Assembly (NCBI RefSeq): GCF_032854445.1
Contig: NC_088295.1
Span: 44,691,385 to 44,755,384 of the forward strand
Origin: Liolophura sinensis
Taxonomy: Eukaryota > Mollusca > Polyplacophora > Chitonida > Chitonidae
Direction of reading: 5' to 3'
DNA: 64,000 bases
Under the pieces are notes generated by a model. It ran no database searches. It saw only the letters and a program-made list of their open reading frames with translations, and had not been told where the DNA came from. The stretch's first letter is position 1; each line of letters opens with the position of its first letter. Shown here piece after piece: positions 12,400 to 25,052 of this stretch. The translations under genes and the position numbers were made by a program.

Positions 12400-13442
12400 C
12401 TGAAATGTCAAACAAAAAGTGTGAATACTCAAATAAGTCCAAACTGCAAACATACATATACGTTACTATGGTAACTGTGCAATAAGCAACTAAAATATAC
12501 ACATGACAGGAAAAAATTAGTCTTACAAGAGTATCTGTACTTTATCAGAGTTAAGAAGAAACAGAACTTAGCACTCATTACTGCCCACCAGGCCGTTTTC
12601 TGTTTAATGTTATGAACACCTGGGGTTACACCCCTTAAATGGAACTCTTCTCACTTTCCGTCTCCACCCCAAGTGATGTTCAAAGGGAGCTGTGCAAGAC
12701 GGAGACAGGCCATAAACTCCCCTTGTAAGACAGCAATTTGTAGCATAAAGGACAATGTGCTAAAGTGTTCTTGGCCCTGTCCATCAGTAGCATTTTATGT
12801 TGGGCCAGAAAACTATGGTGGTCTTACAATCATTGTCAAATTAGTGTCATGTTCAACAAATGTATCGCTCTTATGCTGACCGTCATGCTTGTAGATCTCC
12901 TGGGAGTACAACACAAAATCTAGCTACCTGGTAAACAAAAATCAAAACTAGTTTCTCCTCCAACCTCTCCTTGTTTATATAATGCATTATAAAGAAATAT
13001 CTCTCAGACCCATCCAACAATAGTTTTGTCAAAGTCCAAAATTGTCACACCACAGGTTTGTCCAAATTGGCTGTGGGAGTCCGAAATTCAATTGTCATCT
13101 GTAATCTTAGTGATCTTGTTATACCATGAAACAACTCTGTTGAAGTCAACCATTTTAAAGAAAACACTGTTGAAGTCAACAATTTTAAAGAAAACTCTGT
13201 TGAAGTTCAAATTTGGACAAAATTTAATACAATGAACTGTTTGAAACAAAAGAAAATAGTGCAGACAACTGTCAAAGTATAAAACAGCCATAATTTTTTC
13301 CACATTAGACATAGTGGTCGGCCGAAACTAGCATTGTAACTTGTTAAGTTTCAATCCAATACTGTGAAACTGGGAAAACTGTTTTGTTCAAATTGGACAT
13401 AAGGGTCTGAAACTTGAGCTTGATAGTGAAGAATAAACTTAC
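12400..13442. other. NAV intron, 1043 bp
   Basis: Between the HGSNLSLVS exon and the microexon (GTAAGT...ATTTCAG). It contains the 30-bp tandem repeat at 13133-13214 and otherwise nothing recognisable. Confidence 0.88.
13133..13214. repeat. 30-bp tandem repeat, 2.7 copies
   Basis: CTGTTGAAGTCAACCATTTT with AAAGAAAACA repeats at a 30-bp period, ending in a partial third copy. Within each unit GTTGAAGTCAAC is an inverted repeat. It lies in the 1.0-kb intron upstream of the 24-nt microexon. Confidence 0.85.
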
Positions 13443-13495
13443 CGAAGAATACACTGACGAGGAGTTTGAGACAAGAGACAAGTTTGATCCATGAA
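13443..13495 (-). CDS. NAV2/3-like: NAV small exon: LHGSNLSLVSN segment
   Basis: This 53-nt exon completes Leu and reads HGSNLSLVSNSSSVYSS, equivalent to VHGSSLSLVSSTSSLYS of vertebrate NAV2/NAV3 immediately before the coiled coil. The acceptor is ATTTTATTCCAG and the donor TCG followed by GTAAGT. Phase is 1 in, 0 out. It is too short for ORF-based gene finding but is certain from sequence identity and phase. The Ser-rich segment carries likely phosphorylation sites; the kinase is not deducible. Confidence 0.94.
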
Positions 13496-15551
13496 CTGGA
13501 ATAAAATAATGAAACAAGATGTGAATTCTACATTAATAACATAAACTCCTTAATTTCTTTTTACTGTAAACAATACTATATCAATAATAATTTGAGTATG
13601 CATGATATAATGTTTGAATTCTTTACACTTTCATTTGATTTTTTTTTTGTTCCTTATCAAAAGATTTTAAAATAATAACAGTTACAGGACAGACAATTTT
13701 CAGTGGTCTAATTTTGGCACAAGGTCGTTGCTCCTGCCAGAGATGAGACTTGAGTGAAAAAATTACTAGTACCACCATTTGGTCCTAATCAGTATATATG
13801 AGCTGGCAGGCTGGGATAAGATATATAATGAAAATCTGCAAAGGAAGTCCCATAAATCTGATGTACAGTGTGCTGTAAACAGGTTGCAAATAATCAAATG
13901 TACATGTACTGAGACACCATGGTGCACATATGTACTGAGTTCAAAGCTGAGCAGAATACTAGATGAGGCCAAGTAAATCTGAACTTGACAAAAGTATATG
14001 GGTAGATTAATCAGCCTCGTCATAAAATGTAAAAATAGTCGAAGACCGGAAGGTGCTGATTATCACATGACAAGATACACAAAATGTGGGTGCCTGAAGT
14101 GAGCGCTGAAATATAAGCCAAGATCTTAAGGCAAGGTATGTCAGATCTGTGCCCTCCCACTGCTAGACCTTATGGTGTACCAGGGTTTTGGCACAAGGGA
14201 ACTTAAAGTAAGACGCCACAGGTAATTTCCTCGAATTACAATGACATTAATGCCAGTGATAATCTCTAGAGCGGATGTGACTTTTCTTAAAAGACTGACT
14301 GGGCCAAGGCATTAAGTTGTATCAGCAGACTATTTTTGTAGTTTGTTCAGAACAAAGAATGGAGGTTAATCCTAAGTTAGACAGGTGACTCACTTGAGGC
14401 TAGACCCTTAACATTGCTGCCATAAAGAACCTGGATTTTTATCAGTCTGGCATATATTTAATTCCATACAATTAACCATAAATTATAAGCTGACCCTTTG
14501 TTTGAAGTTTCTTGTATGACAACTCAAGACAAAAAAAAAAAAGTAAAAATGAAAATGTTAAATGTAGTCATAAATATGAACCAAAGCTCTTCTAAATTCG
14601 TAATAGCATGTCAACTGCTTTCTTTAGACCATGGATATATAGTTACTTTTACAAACCCCTGTAAATATACATAAAAAGATACAACAATATAACAACAACA
14701 ACAATGTTACAAATGAACTTTTTGGGAATTTATATTGCAACTGCTTAATATCACATGAAATGAAAAATGGCAGGAGTAACTTAATATAATCCATGCAGGT
14801 TAACAATCAACTAAGTTTAACATAGGAGAGCTGTTAGCATATTAGGTACATGTAACATTCACAGTGCAGAATACTGTGTGCAGAACACTAGTATTGGTAC
14901 AAGACAGGGTATGTTATAAGACAGTAACAAACAGTAATACATCAAGTGTATGTTACAAGGGGAACAACTCTAGCAGCAAGACAATGTGAAAATGATAAAG
15001 TACAAGCTCTCTTATTACATGTGATCATGCAAACATATGTTGTTGCTCTAACATACCAACACTTACATGTACAACATCTCCATCACATCATGTCACATGC
15101 CACACACAAAATCACACCCATGTCTAAATTTAGTCCATCTTCATAATAATGTTTCTAATGTTCTCAGAAGAAACCAAACATTCTATCACGCATAAATGAA
15201 ATCTTAAACTTCTATTGGGTACCAATGTATTTTGTCCCATTAGTAATTATGTTTCCCTGTAGAGGGTTAAAGCCAGAAATGTGGAAGAGGGTATCCAAAC
15301 AGGTCTATTTGAGGCCAATTTGTCTCAGATTGGGTGTCCAGATTTCAATTTTCTCCCATGCTGAAACTCCTGAAAACAGGGAATCCAAAAGGCACTAATA
15401 TTTCACCTGTGCATTTAGATGGATGGACAGGAAAGTGGCTAACCCTTTAGTCCTTGTATATTCATTTCGCTTTCTTTGTCTAAAGCTGTACATAGACACT
15501 TCAAAAATAGACATCATGCCATAATAATCCACTGCAAGCATAGAAGCAATT

Positions 15552-15593
<42 letters not shown>

Positions 15594-15815
15594 CAGAGGG
15601 AGATAATGACAACAGGTCTGCCTGAAGTACAAGGCAGGTCAAGGAAGATGAGATTATCAGGGGACATAACTCTGTTAAGTAACTGGTGTCCATGGTGATG
15701 AAAGCAGTTTGGATTCAGTGTTATGATTGGTCCTGCCTGATCAGTGATGAGAATTGGGACGCAGCCAAATTTCTGGCTTTGTCAAAGTTATAGAACGCTT
15801 TTTTGAAACACTTAC
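13496..15815. other. NAV intron, 2320 bp
   Basis: GTAAGT...TTCCAG intron containing the AC microsatellite at 15554-15591. Its first 95 nt (15815-15721) keep the exon's frame open. No other exon candidate was seen. Confidence 0.88.
15554..15591. repeat. (AC)n microsatellite
   Basis: About 19 uninterrupted AC units. On the gene strand this is (GT)n, located in the intron about 225 bp downstream of the donor at 15815. GU-rich runs can bind CELF/TDP-43-type splicing factors; a role here is only inference. Confidence 0.97.
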
Positions 15816-17509
15816 GACTGCCTTCTTCATCTTTGCTGTTCATTTTGGACAGCGCCAGGCTGCTGTAGGGAAGACTAGACTGTGTGTTGGAGCGCACCAT
15901 ACTCTGCGTGAGACCTCCACCACTGCTGAGCATTCCAGCATAGGCCGTCATAGGGTAGGTGAAACGGGATGAGGACTGGGAGCTGTTGCTGGGGGTGGGA
16001 GACGATGGCTGGTTGGGTGGACTGTCCTCCACTTGAGCGTAGGCGGTGGTGGGTGGCAAGTCCTCAGGTAAGGCACCATGGTGGCTAGAGTAGATCCGCT
16101 CTGACTGAGTAGACCGAATACTGTTGGACCGCTGCAAGTCTCCTTGACCCATGAGCTCTGCTCTTTGGTGAGCCAGAATACGAGCGCTCGCCCCGCTAAG
16201 CGCCCGCGCCTGCTGGATTTGCGCTTGTATACTGGAGGCGGCAGACGACAGGGACTCCATGCTTTCTGTCTCTGACATGGGCGTGGAGCTGCTGAGATTC
16301 CCAGAGCTGGATTTGAGCCAGGAGTTGCCGTTGGCACCGTTTGTCATGGCAGAATTCCGAGGACTAGAGTAATCGGGCGACAGGAAACTATTCCCATTTT
16401 GTCGATTACCTCCCTCTTTACTATAAGTAGCATGTGGGTTAGAGATTATAGTACTAGCACACATATGCTCACCTGCAGAGGTTCCCTTGCTCAGGCTGTT
16501 CTTACTCCCAAACAATCGGCGGCGACCCAGGGTGTTGGATTTGTACAGTTCAGTGTCGGTCTGAGCCGAGCCAGACGACAGAGATCGTGATGATGCAAAG
16601 TTCCCACGCTTGCGCCGCTCGAGAGTACTGCTATTGTAGGCTTCAGGCCCCATGTCAGTTCTGGGGTCCCTGTGGAAGCCATTACTGCCACTCTCTGTCA
16701 TTGTTCGTGGCGTTGCACTCGCAGGTCTCGGGATGCACGTGGGCACATTATCGTAACTGCTCAGTCGCTCTGGATTAGACTTCACAGAGGCAGTATCGGA
16801 GAAGCGGTCTGTGGGGGTTCCGTTCTTGACCAGACGGCCACTCACTGACCCCTTAGAGCCTGTACTCTTATTACTCCCTACTGAACAGGTACTAGTATTG
16901 CTCAGGGGCCTTCTATAGCCATAGGCAGTACCCAGAGAATTTGAACTACGTGCCTGCATTTTTCTCATGTTATCCTGTAAGAATGACTGGTCTGTGTTTG
17001 TTTCACATTCCCGCTTGTTTGAGCAAGTAGACATATAAGAACTGCGATCGCTCTCGCTGTAACTGCCGCTATCTGGCCTATAATAGGCACTGCCTAGCTC
17101 TGGCTGGCTGGTGATGGAGAGCTTTCTGCCAGGGGGGATAATCCCATTAGGGTCACTTCTGTGCCACTGATCGTAGCCATTATACGGGTTACCATAATCT
17201 TCCTGGTCACTGAAGTATTTCCCAGTTGATGGCATGGAAAACTTTCGCCAGCTGGGAGCGCCGTTGTATTCCGGGGCGTAGTACTCCCTGCCATTGCTAG
17301 CAATCAGAAGGTTGCGTTTCCCATTGATTGGAACGCTCCCATTGGGCGTGACTCGGAGAATGTCTTTGGGCACCCGTTTTAAGCTGCTGAAGGGATTGGT
17401 GTGGTCGGAGCAAGCACTCTGTGAAGAACCCGTCAAATTCTCGTCTGTGCTGATTTCAGCAATGGTGTCACTGATCTCTCCACTGCTAATAGAGCTGCTG
17501 TCATCAAAG
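15816..17509 (-). CDS. NAV2/3-like: NAV large exon: Ser-rich region before the coiled coil
   Basis: The 1694-nt exon encodes residues 953-1517 of the in-window fragment. It opens with FDDSSSISSGEISDT and STDEN, matching WDDSSSVSSGLSDTL...STDD of vertebrate navigators. The middle is a disordered Ser/Asn/Tyr-rich segment with Arg-flanked Ser sites and one TCIP motif near residue 1210. ETESMES near 1366 is followed by SSIQAQIQQARALSGASARI and RSNSIRSTQSER, conserved in the family. The last codons are KDEEGS plus one base, then the donor GTAAGT. The acceptor is TTTCTGTCTTTTTCAG. Phase is 2 in, 1 out. An ATG start is not expected here, because the frame continues smoothly from the preceding exon. 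If the donor is not used, 31 further codons follow before a stop at 15721. Confidence 0.95.
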
Positions 17510-20500
17510 CTGAAAAAGACAGAAAAGGGAGAACCTCAGTTACTGACCCATGTACATGCACTTACACCTTACTAATCCACAAGTACGGCTTTACTGCAGA
17601 TATAAAGCCATACTTTAAAAAACAGTTTATGTAACCTTGAACTCTATTTTTATACGGCACTATCAACATCCTAACTTAAAAAAAAAAAAGAAAAACGAAA
17701 AAAAAAAGGTTCAAAGATTCTTCTCTTTCTCCACTTACTTTTCCAAAATCAAGGCAGGACACATTGATGTAACACTCAAAATTATTAGTATGCTGGTACT
17801 ATCTACCTATTCAATACTGTTAACTCTATTAGGTAATAATACCGAAGCAACGTGTGAGGGCTTTACTGAAGAAGTTGGTTCACCTCAATGAAAAACAAAT
17901 ACTGGTGTCAGTCTTGCCGCCGCAGCGTAAGAGACTAGCAAACAAGGTTTACATCACAGCGTAAGGTCTAGAGCCCCAACCAAAACAAAGATGACAATCT
18001 CATCTATCTCTTCAGTTAAATATTGGAGAGACTTAGCATCCTGTCAAGGAAATCAGCTACCAAAGAAAAACAGAGCGAGAGAGGGAAGAGAGAGAGATTT
18101 GCCACAAATCAACCAGAGACTGGGGTGTGCCAATCAGGGCCCTTCCAGGTATCTTGTTAATCAAAGCAGACTTTCTGGGGGTGGTCTACGGAAGGTGCAG
18201 GATACCCTAGTTAAAACAATCTGCCACACACCCAGATACACCCCAGGGAATTGAGCCCCTTGAGATGGAGTTTGTGTAACCAGACTAAAGCCAGATAATG
18301 TTGTTCAGATGAGCTTTAATGAGGTTACAAGCCTGGAGTTACACCGTTACATAATGTCAAACAGGTTTACTCATAAGTGTAGCATGCCCTGCTGTTAAGA
18401 ATAATCGGTATGGCCACTTAATTCTCACTGAAGGTGAAAAATACTAGCACTATAAATAGGAGGTAGAAGCAGAGCGAGTATAAGCCTGTGAAAAATTAAT
18501 AGTATTTAGTATACCCTGCATCTACGTAACCACTAAGTGGGTGAAATCTGATGCATCAGTAGGCAATTTTGTTTAAATGAATGCAAACGCTGTTTTTAAG
18601 AGATCTTGTTGTTATGGTTACTACATGTACTAATGGCTTATCAACCTGTCATTTGCCCAAGTCACTTTTCAACCTAATTAACTTTTCTTGTCTTTGTAAA
18701 TTTGGTTATAAAGACCTTTTTTTTTTGATCTCTCACTCTCTCTCTCTCTTTTTTTTTTTTTGAGGACTCAAACACTGTTATGATGATCATATCACTGTCA
18801 ATCCTGTTCTCTTTTTGCTCATAATTTCATTACTGTCTGGGATGAATTATAAAAATTGCTAATTTTTAGCCTTTCAAATTATCATGAGCTATATTTTTTT
18901 CATGAGCTTTTAGCACATCATCATTCTGTAGATGATGCTGTAGAGAAAATTGTAGGATAACATCATCATTTAATAAGTCTTTTTTTTGAAGAATTTCTAC
19001 ATGTAACCTTGCTTTACATTGTCCATGTTTCATCTGTTCTCTCTTATACACCAGGCTTTGTTTGCATTCAAACCAGTCAGTACCGGGTGTCGACCTCCAG
19101 TTGGTTGCTACATGGGCATTGATTAGGCACCCACAGAACTGGGCGTCACATCAACCCTGACTCATAAGCTAGAAGGTAAATATAGAAGGGGATCTAGCCC
19201 TCCTCCAGTCTGGGTATAAAAGCAACTGGTTTCTGATTTACGATCAATAGTCCATGATAAATTCAACTATGAAAGTGAGTCACATCATAGGGTTACATCG
19301 GCCAGCTAAGTTTCCATGGCAACTGTCTTTAAAAATCATGATGGCAGTATCGTCAAGCACTTTCTCATTTCTACTAGGCGTCCTTCACGATACCAATCAA
19401 TCAGCAAGTTTAGTAGGGTGAGCAATAATTTACTAAATTAAGAGTGCAAATATCTCGTGAATAATTCATACCATACGATGCTGTACCCGTGATCAAGAGT
19501 GTTCAGTTTACCCAATGATTATTCATAATGCCTAATGTCATAAACGGGCAAAATGAAATTACACTGTATCCAGCCAAATAATAGAAAAGCCCCTTTATGG
19601 ATGTGAACAATTGGTTCATTTATTTTTGAGCACAACTGCCGCAATTATAGTCTGACGCAATCCACTGTCTGTGTTTGAAGGGTTCGTGTTTCCATTTCGT
19701 ATTAAAAGCTTTAATCATTTCAAACCTGAAACATATAACAAGGTAAAACAGAACAGCAGTTCTAAAGCATTTTTCTGTTTTGCATAGGATTCGTCATTGG
19801 TAGCCCTATGCAAGAAATACAATAAAAAGGGTGTGTGCCCTCACAAATGAACATAAAACTCAAATGTACATAAAACTTTTGGAGGTTGAATTGAGATGTA
19901 ATTTCTGAGCGTGTCACTAACATACTATATCTCCACAGTGAGTGTCAGCCACGAATGTGCAATCAACCACCCATACCACAGGCATGCCAATTTTTTTTGC
20001 CGAAAACAAGAGAGAGACAAATAAGAGTAGTTGAGGCAAAGCCATTACAACCTAGAGACTTAACAACTATGTGGAAGATGAACTGCGTTAGTGGTTACCT
20101 AGGCTACTGGCAAAACAGCTAATGCCATGTCTTGTTTTTGGAGGGCTCAAGGAGATTGTTTCAGCTTACGTAACCTTTACGAGGGATTACCTAACTGAAG
20201 CCAGGCACAAAAACAGAGAAAAGGAAAAAAAGAAAGAACTCTGGAGCAGTCAAATAAGAAGTCTCAAGTGTGCTTAGGTAAATTGCTTGGCATGGCTTAC
20301 GTAAGAATTAAGAGATGCAGAAGTTTAATTTGTAACATCATGCACACTGAATGAAATTACTTCAGTTCTAAATTGTCCTGCAGTCTAAATGTTAATTTAC
20401 AGACCAATCTTTCTGGAAGACTTCAACATAAAAAGGTCTCTCCAGCTTTCTGGAGACCAATCATGGAACTATTACCAAGTTAAACTCTTCATTGTTCTTC

Positions 20501-21666
20501 AAGCTAAACAGGCAACGCAGGTGTTCCTACATAACAGCAAGAGCCAAGGTATGGCACATTTAAGAAATGTAAATTAATCACAAGCAAAATTCTGTCACTC
20601 AAGTTGGATTTGACTTGACTGCTGTTTTACTCCATATATAGGCTCTTAATATTTCATTCTACAGGAAGCGGATCTGAACAAGCAGTCGTACTGGTTAAGT
20701 GCAAGTTGTAGTTGCCTTCTTAACCAGCCAAAAACTCAGCTTTCGTTGATAACACTAAATTAACCATTAACACAAAAGTTGCCTTGTTGGAAATCCAGGT
20801 AAAAATTGCATGAGCTATACATTCCTGTCAAGTTCTTAGATGTTGTAATTAACAGCAGATTCTGTTTGCATGTTATTTTACCATCCATTTGTTGATGTTT
20901 AATTTCAAAATCTTGACAGGAGCACCAAATAATTTTTTACAAGTCATACATTGTATTTCAACTGAACTATGGAAATTTAAAAAAAAAGGACTTCTGACTT
21001 TCATTATAAAATGTACTTGATGTGTAATACTGGGAACCCCCTTGCGCCCCCCCCACACACACACCCATACAAAACCAAAATCAGTTTATGTAATAAACTC
21101 TGATGTCATAATACTATTATCAAGAATAAATTTTGGTTAGAAGAAAAATTTAAGATGAGTCATACGATTGCCTATTCTTTTAGCAAATCTTTTTTACAAA
21201 AATTATAGCATATAGTCTTTAATCAGACTGAAATTATGCATGCTCCATATATAAGTGGGCCCTACCTCAAGGTATAGTGTTGACTGTTACATGGCCACAA
21301 TCAAGGCTAGATTTCTCACGTTTGGATAAAGGACTTGGGTGTTGTGTGTATGTACAAGTTGGCACAGCAAAAAGTACACCAAAGAGAACCCTTTCTAATA
21401 TGAATTTACTTATGATTTTGCTTGCACATAATTAAGTCTTTGTGATCACTGTGTGGTTGTTTGTCTCACATTTATTTGTACATATACATCTTACTTACAT
21501 GAAGCTCTGAATGTAATCATTACTATTTAATACAATAACCACAATGTCCGCACGTAACTATTAAAGCGGTGTGCATTATGAAGAAAACGTCTGTGGCCAT
21601 GTACTTATTTACATCTGCATAAAAGTGTATGTTGTCTGTTGCTGTAAGGTGCAGTTTTAGCATCTG

Positions 21667-21702
21667 CCCCCCCCCCCCCCCCTACCCCCACCCCACCCCC
21701 CA
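21667..21702. repeat. Poly-C tract and C-rich run
   Basis: Sixteen C residues are followed by TACCCCCACCCCACCCCCC. The transcribed RNA would carry five or more G-runs with one- or two-base loops, a strong G-quadruplex pattern, within the 18-kb intron. Confidence 0.95.
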
Positions 21703-22042
21703 GTGTAGACCATGGCTGCAGGTTCTCCGCACCATAATGACAAAGGTTGTGAAGATATGTGGTTTGATACTCATACAGGTTTATCCAGAGTAAAAATATC
21801 CCTAGGCTGGGTGACTCTTTATCTCTACAAACACTTTAATAGTTCTTTGTAAAAGGGCACTCCAACCAAAATGATTCATCCCTGAATACTTGTATGTAAC
21901 ACATTAAGTCCGTACACTTCATACTCGTATGCATGCATTTAGCACATGTCTTAAGCATTAGCCCACATATTGTTTGACTTCAATTTCATCCTACTAAAAT
22001 TTCATCTCCACAGATATTCCTCTTTAGTATGAGAACACAAAG

Positions 22043-22113
22043 GAGCTAATTTGTATACAAATAAGAGGTACATGTAATAAATGAGCTAATTTGCATACAA
22101 ATAAGAGGTACAT
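22043..22113. repeat. Two-copy direct repeat, 40-bp period
   Basis: GAGCTAATTTGTATACAAAT with AAGAGGTACAT is repeated 40 bp later with one substitution (TTGCATACAA). It contains the palindrome TTGTATACAA. It lies in the 18-kb intron. Confidence 0.85.
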
Positions 22114-23637
22114 TTTTAAAGTAAAAAGGTCAATTTGTGGGGGAAATGCCTAAATAATAGAGCTGTGCCAATTTCATCAATTTAAAATACACATAATGCT
22201 ACAAATAAATGGAATATTCCCTGCTTCTCTAAACTAGTCATTAATTCTTTCTAAAATTTTTACATGATTTTAGGCTTTGTCTATTATTTACTAAAACATC
22301 ATCAACTACGACACACTAAACGTTGAAATTGACTGAAAGGTCCACAAAGCTAAAATACTTGTGCCTGACATATGCTATATATGGCGTGTCTATGAAGATC
22401 AATTAAGATATCGTATCCATTTACTTTCCCGGCAGCTGACCCATTTAAGAGGGGTTGATAAAGCTGCAGGTAACAATCCATATAGGTAAAGTTGGTCACA
22501 GGTGTGCGATAAGGTAGAAAGGTCAATCACAGGGATGTTCTAGGTATTATACAAACTTTTCATCTGCCAGCACAAATCATGTTTAGGCATAAGCTTCATA
22601 TACTGAACCTCAAATAATTAAGCTTTGTGTAAGAAAATGTTGATCAACTAGGCTGGCTCGCATCATGTACACCTGGATGTGTGGTGGATTTCTGTCACAT
22701 TCTGACCACAACTGATCTTTGGTCTTGACATGCTTGACCTTTCCATAATACAATGCTAGCAAACTAATAGTTAGTGAACTAAACCGATCACCTTAGCTAT
22801 TAAACATGAATATTTGGTGGTTAGGACAGATACCTTTCTGTGGGAAAGGGATGGAAATTTGCAATGATTTATCATCATATTACCTCAGATAAATCAAGGT
22901 GTAAAACATATCAAGTCTGATCAACGATGAACGATCTTGATCACTGATGTGAAGTGTACAAAGGTGAAATCAGATGTTATCATTATCAAGGGAATATATC
23001 ATAATATGATGATTATCTCACAGATTTACCTTGCTCTCTATTAATATCCTACGGACACTTCCGATATTCTAATATAACTGTTCTCAAACTTAACAAGCAA
23101 AAATTCAACATTCTCCTTTTTACGTAGGAATTAATGTTTTCTTTATGATGTGAAGTTAATTATGGAAGAAAAACCAGTTTTGTATTGTTAGCAGTGGCTT
23201 AGGGTTTTCTTATCAATAAAAATGACCTTTAATGATTCAAGAAGTACGCAAGTAAATTCAAACAAGTCAAAAATATCAAAACGTCCAAAGTACTGTATGT
23301 ACAACATGACAAATTGTAGATGAACACAACTGGTCTTTGGAACATAAATATACTAGTTTAAATGAAGATGACATTCCACATTAATTGCTTCCTTATAAAC
23401 AATTTTATTACTTTATTAAGTTCTTCTCATAAAATATACCCTCAACATAATAAATGTGAGTTGCAAAAACCAATAAATAGTTTGTAAAAAATCACTTACC
23501 TGCATTTAATAGAAATTTTTTTTTTATCCTGTCAACGTATCTAGTTTGACAGATGCAAGCTTTCCCTAAATTAAGACGTAAATAAAAGGTTTTCTAGGGG
23601 AGAAACTACAGGATCAGATCCCCCTGATCGAACTTAC

Positions 23638-23711
23638 TGATATCCACGGGCTGCCCTAAAGTGTGGACACGGGGCAACTTTAAACATGGTCACTGGTGGA
23701 GTCCTGTCCAT
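23638..23711 (-). CDS. NAV2/3-like: Possible alternative first coding exon (unproven)
   Basis: Within a GC-rich island, an ATG at 23711 with G at -3 and G at +4 opens a frame MDRTPPVTMFKVAPCP... of 24 codons. It ends at TATCA followed by a consensus donor GTAAGT. It leaves phase 2, exactly what the acceptor at 17509 needs, so splicing would yield ...RGYHFDDSSSISSG. An in-frame TGA lies a few codons upstream, so this would be a start exon, not an internal one. It would produce a short navigator lacking the CH domain and the SxIP cluster; shorter forms from internal promoters are known for vertebrate NAV genes. The evidence is phase, Kozak context and composition only. Confidence 0.28.
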
Positions 23712-24090
23712 CACAAGAGCTCTGCAGCCTCAAAGAGGTTGCCAGGTGGGCAAACACCTGAGCTAAGGGGGCCCAACAACGACGACAGCAATGTTGAGTG
23801 AGCCAGGCCGAGCCTGAAAAATGACCTGTGGTGAACACTTTATAGCCATACAGCTGGGCTGACTAGCTGTGAATTGCTGGTCCCCCGAGTACCAGGCTAG
23901 ATCACACTCTACTGGTGGTACAGTATCACGGATAGCCTGGTCACCCTTAGTACACCTGGAACAGTTTCAGTAACTTCGGTGCGGCCTATTACAGGTGCTC
24001 CGGTTCAGCACGGTTCACTGAGGCTAACCAGGCTCTGGAGCTATGTCTGCCCACGACAGCCTGTGGTCCCTGAAATGGCTCGGTTTAAAA
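23639..24090 (-). promoter_or_regulatory. GC-rich island upstream of the candidate alternative first exon
   Basis: About 450 bp stand out from the AT-rich intron by much higher G+C and absence of simple repeats. CpG steps occur in the stretches CAACAACGACGACAG, CCCCCGAG, CTTCGGTGCGG and GCTCCGGTTCAGCACGG. It lies directly 5' (in gene orientation) of the candidate first exon ending at 23638. No TATA box or clear initiator was identified. A promoter or enhancer role is inferred from position and composition; it could equally be an old unrecognised repeat. Confidence 0.22.
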
Positions 24091-24839
24091 TCCACAGTTT
24101 GTTCATCACATGTTTACCTCTAGAATAAAACTGGATTAGGCAAAGATTGGAGAGACAATTTCTGTCTGTTGTCTAAGCAAGCTGTGTTGTGCTAAGAATC
24201 CCATGCGGAGACACATACGTGGCATCATACCCAACAGCCTCCAGGTATTTTACACACCGCATAAACTTACTGTTCACACACTACAAGCTAATAATTACAA
24301 TATTAAACACTAAATTAAGCCAAATGGTGTAAAAACCCAAATAATTACCATACTTCTGATAAAAATTTAATACAGTCCCCATTCTTTTCATAATTTATAT
24401 CTTTCTTACATTCAATGTTGAAAGGATGTAAAAAAATATTTGTACAAACTTCTGTGTAACATATCATATATCAGTAATATGTCTTTTTATAAAATCTTTC
24501 CAGAAATGTAATCTCAATATATCACATTAGTTTTTAAAACACTTTACACCCCCCATGAGTAAACTCAGCACACATGTGGATAAGATTTCTCTGCTTACAT
24601 TTCATGATTAAAACAGTTTTTGTGTTTTGCTTGCTTGCAGTTACAAAAAGTACGTAAACACTTGGTGTCAGTGAAGAGGATACTCCGCAGACATGCCGAC
24701 AGACTTCAATCACACAGACAAATCTGTGCAGAACAAGGTCGCTGATCGAGAGTAAAGACAAACCAACCACACTTCCTGACTGAAATGTCTACCCCTCTAG
24801 AGACATGAATGGGCAGGATTAAATTAGGATAATTAGCAT

Positions 24840-25052
24840 ACTGTAATTCTTCAACCTTTTCGTATGTTTGCAAGGTGTTTATTCAAGCATGTTCTGGACG
24901 CATTATTCTGTGTAGACTAATAAAACTGTACCTTTTGTGAAGCCCTACAAACTGGCCAATCCAACCAATCTAGTTTTGTCTCAAAAATCAAATTAAAAAT
25001 GTCCATAAATTGCACTAAAAGTTGCTCTTTCATATGCAAAAAGGTTGGGGAA
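24840..25052. mobile_element. MITE-like element, copy B
   Basis: The second copy of the element at 3921-4140. Its ends show the inverted repeat better: the left CTTCAACCTTTTCGTATG pairs with the right CATATGCAAAAAGGTTGGGG. The interior conserves GGCCAATCCAAC and AAATTGCACTAAAAGTTGCT. No convincing target duplication could be fixed by eye; the flanks are A/T-rich. Confidence 0.65.
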
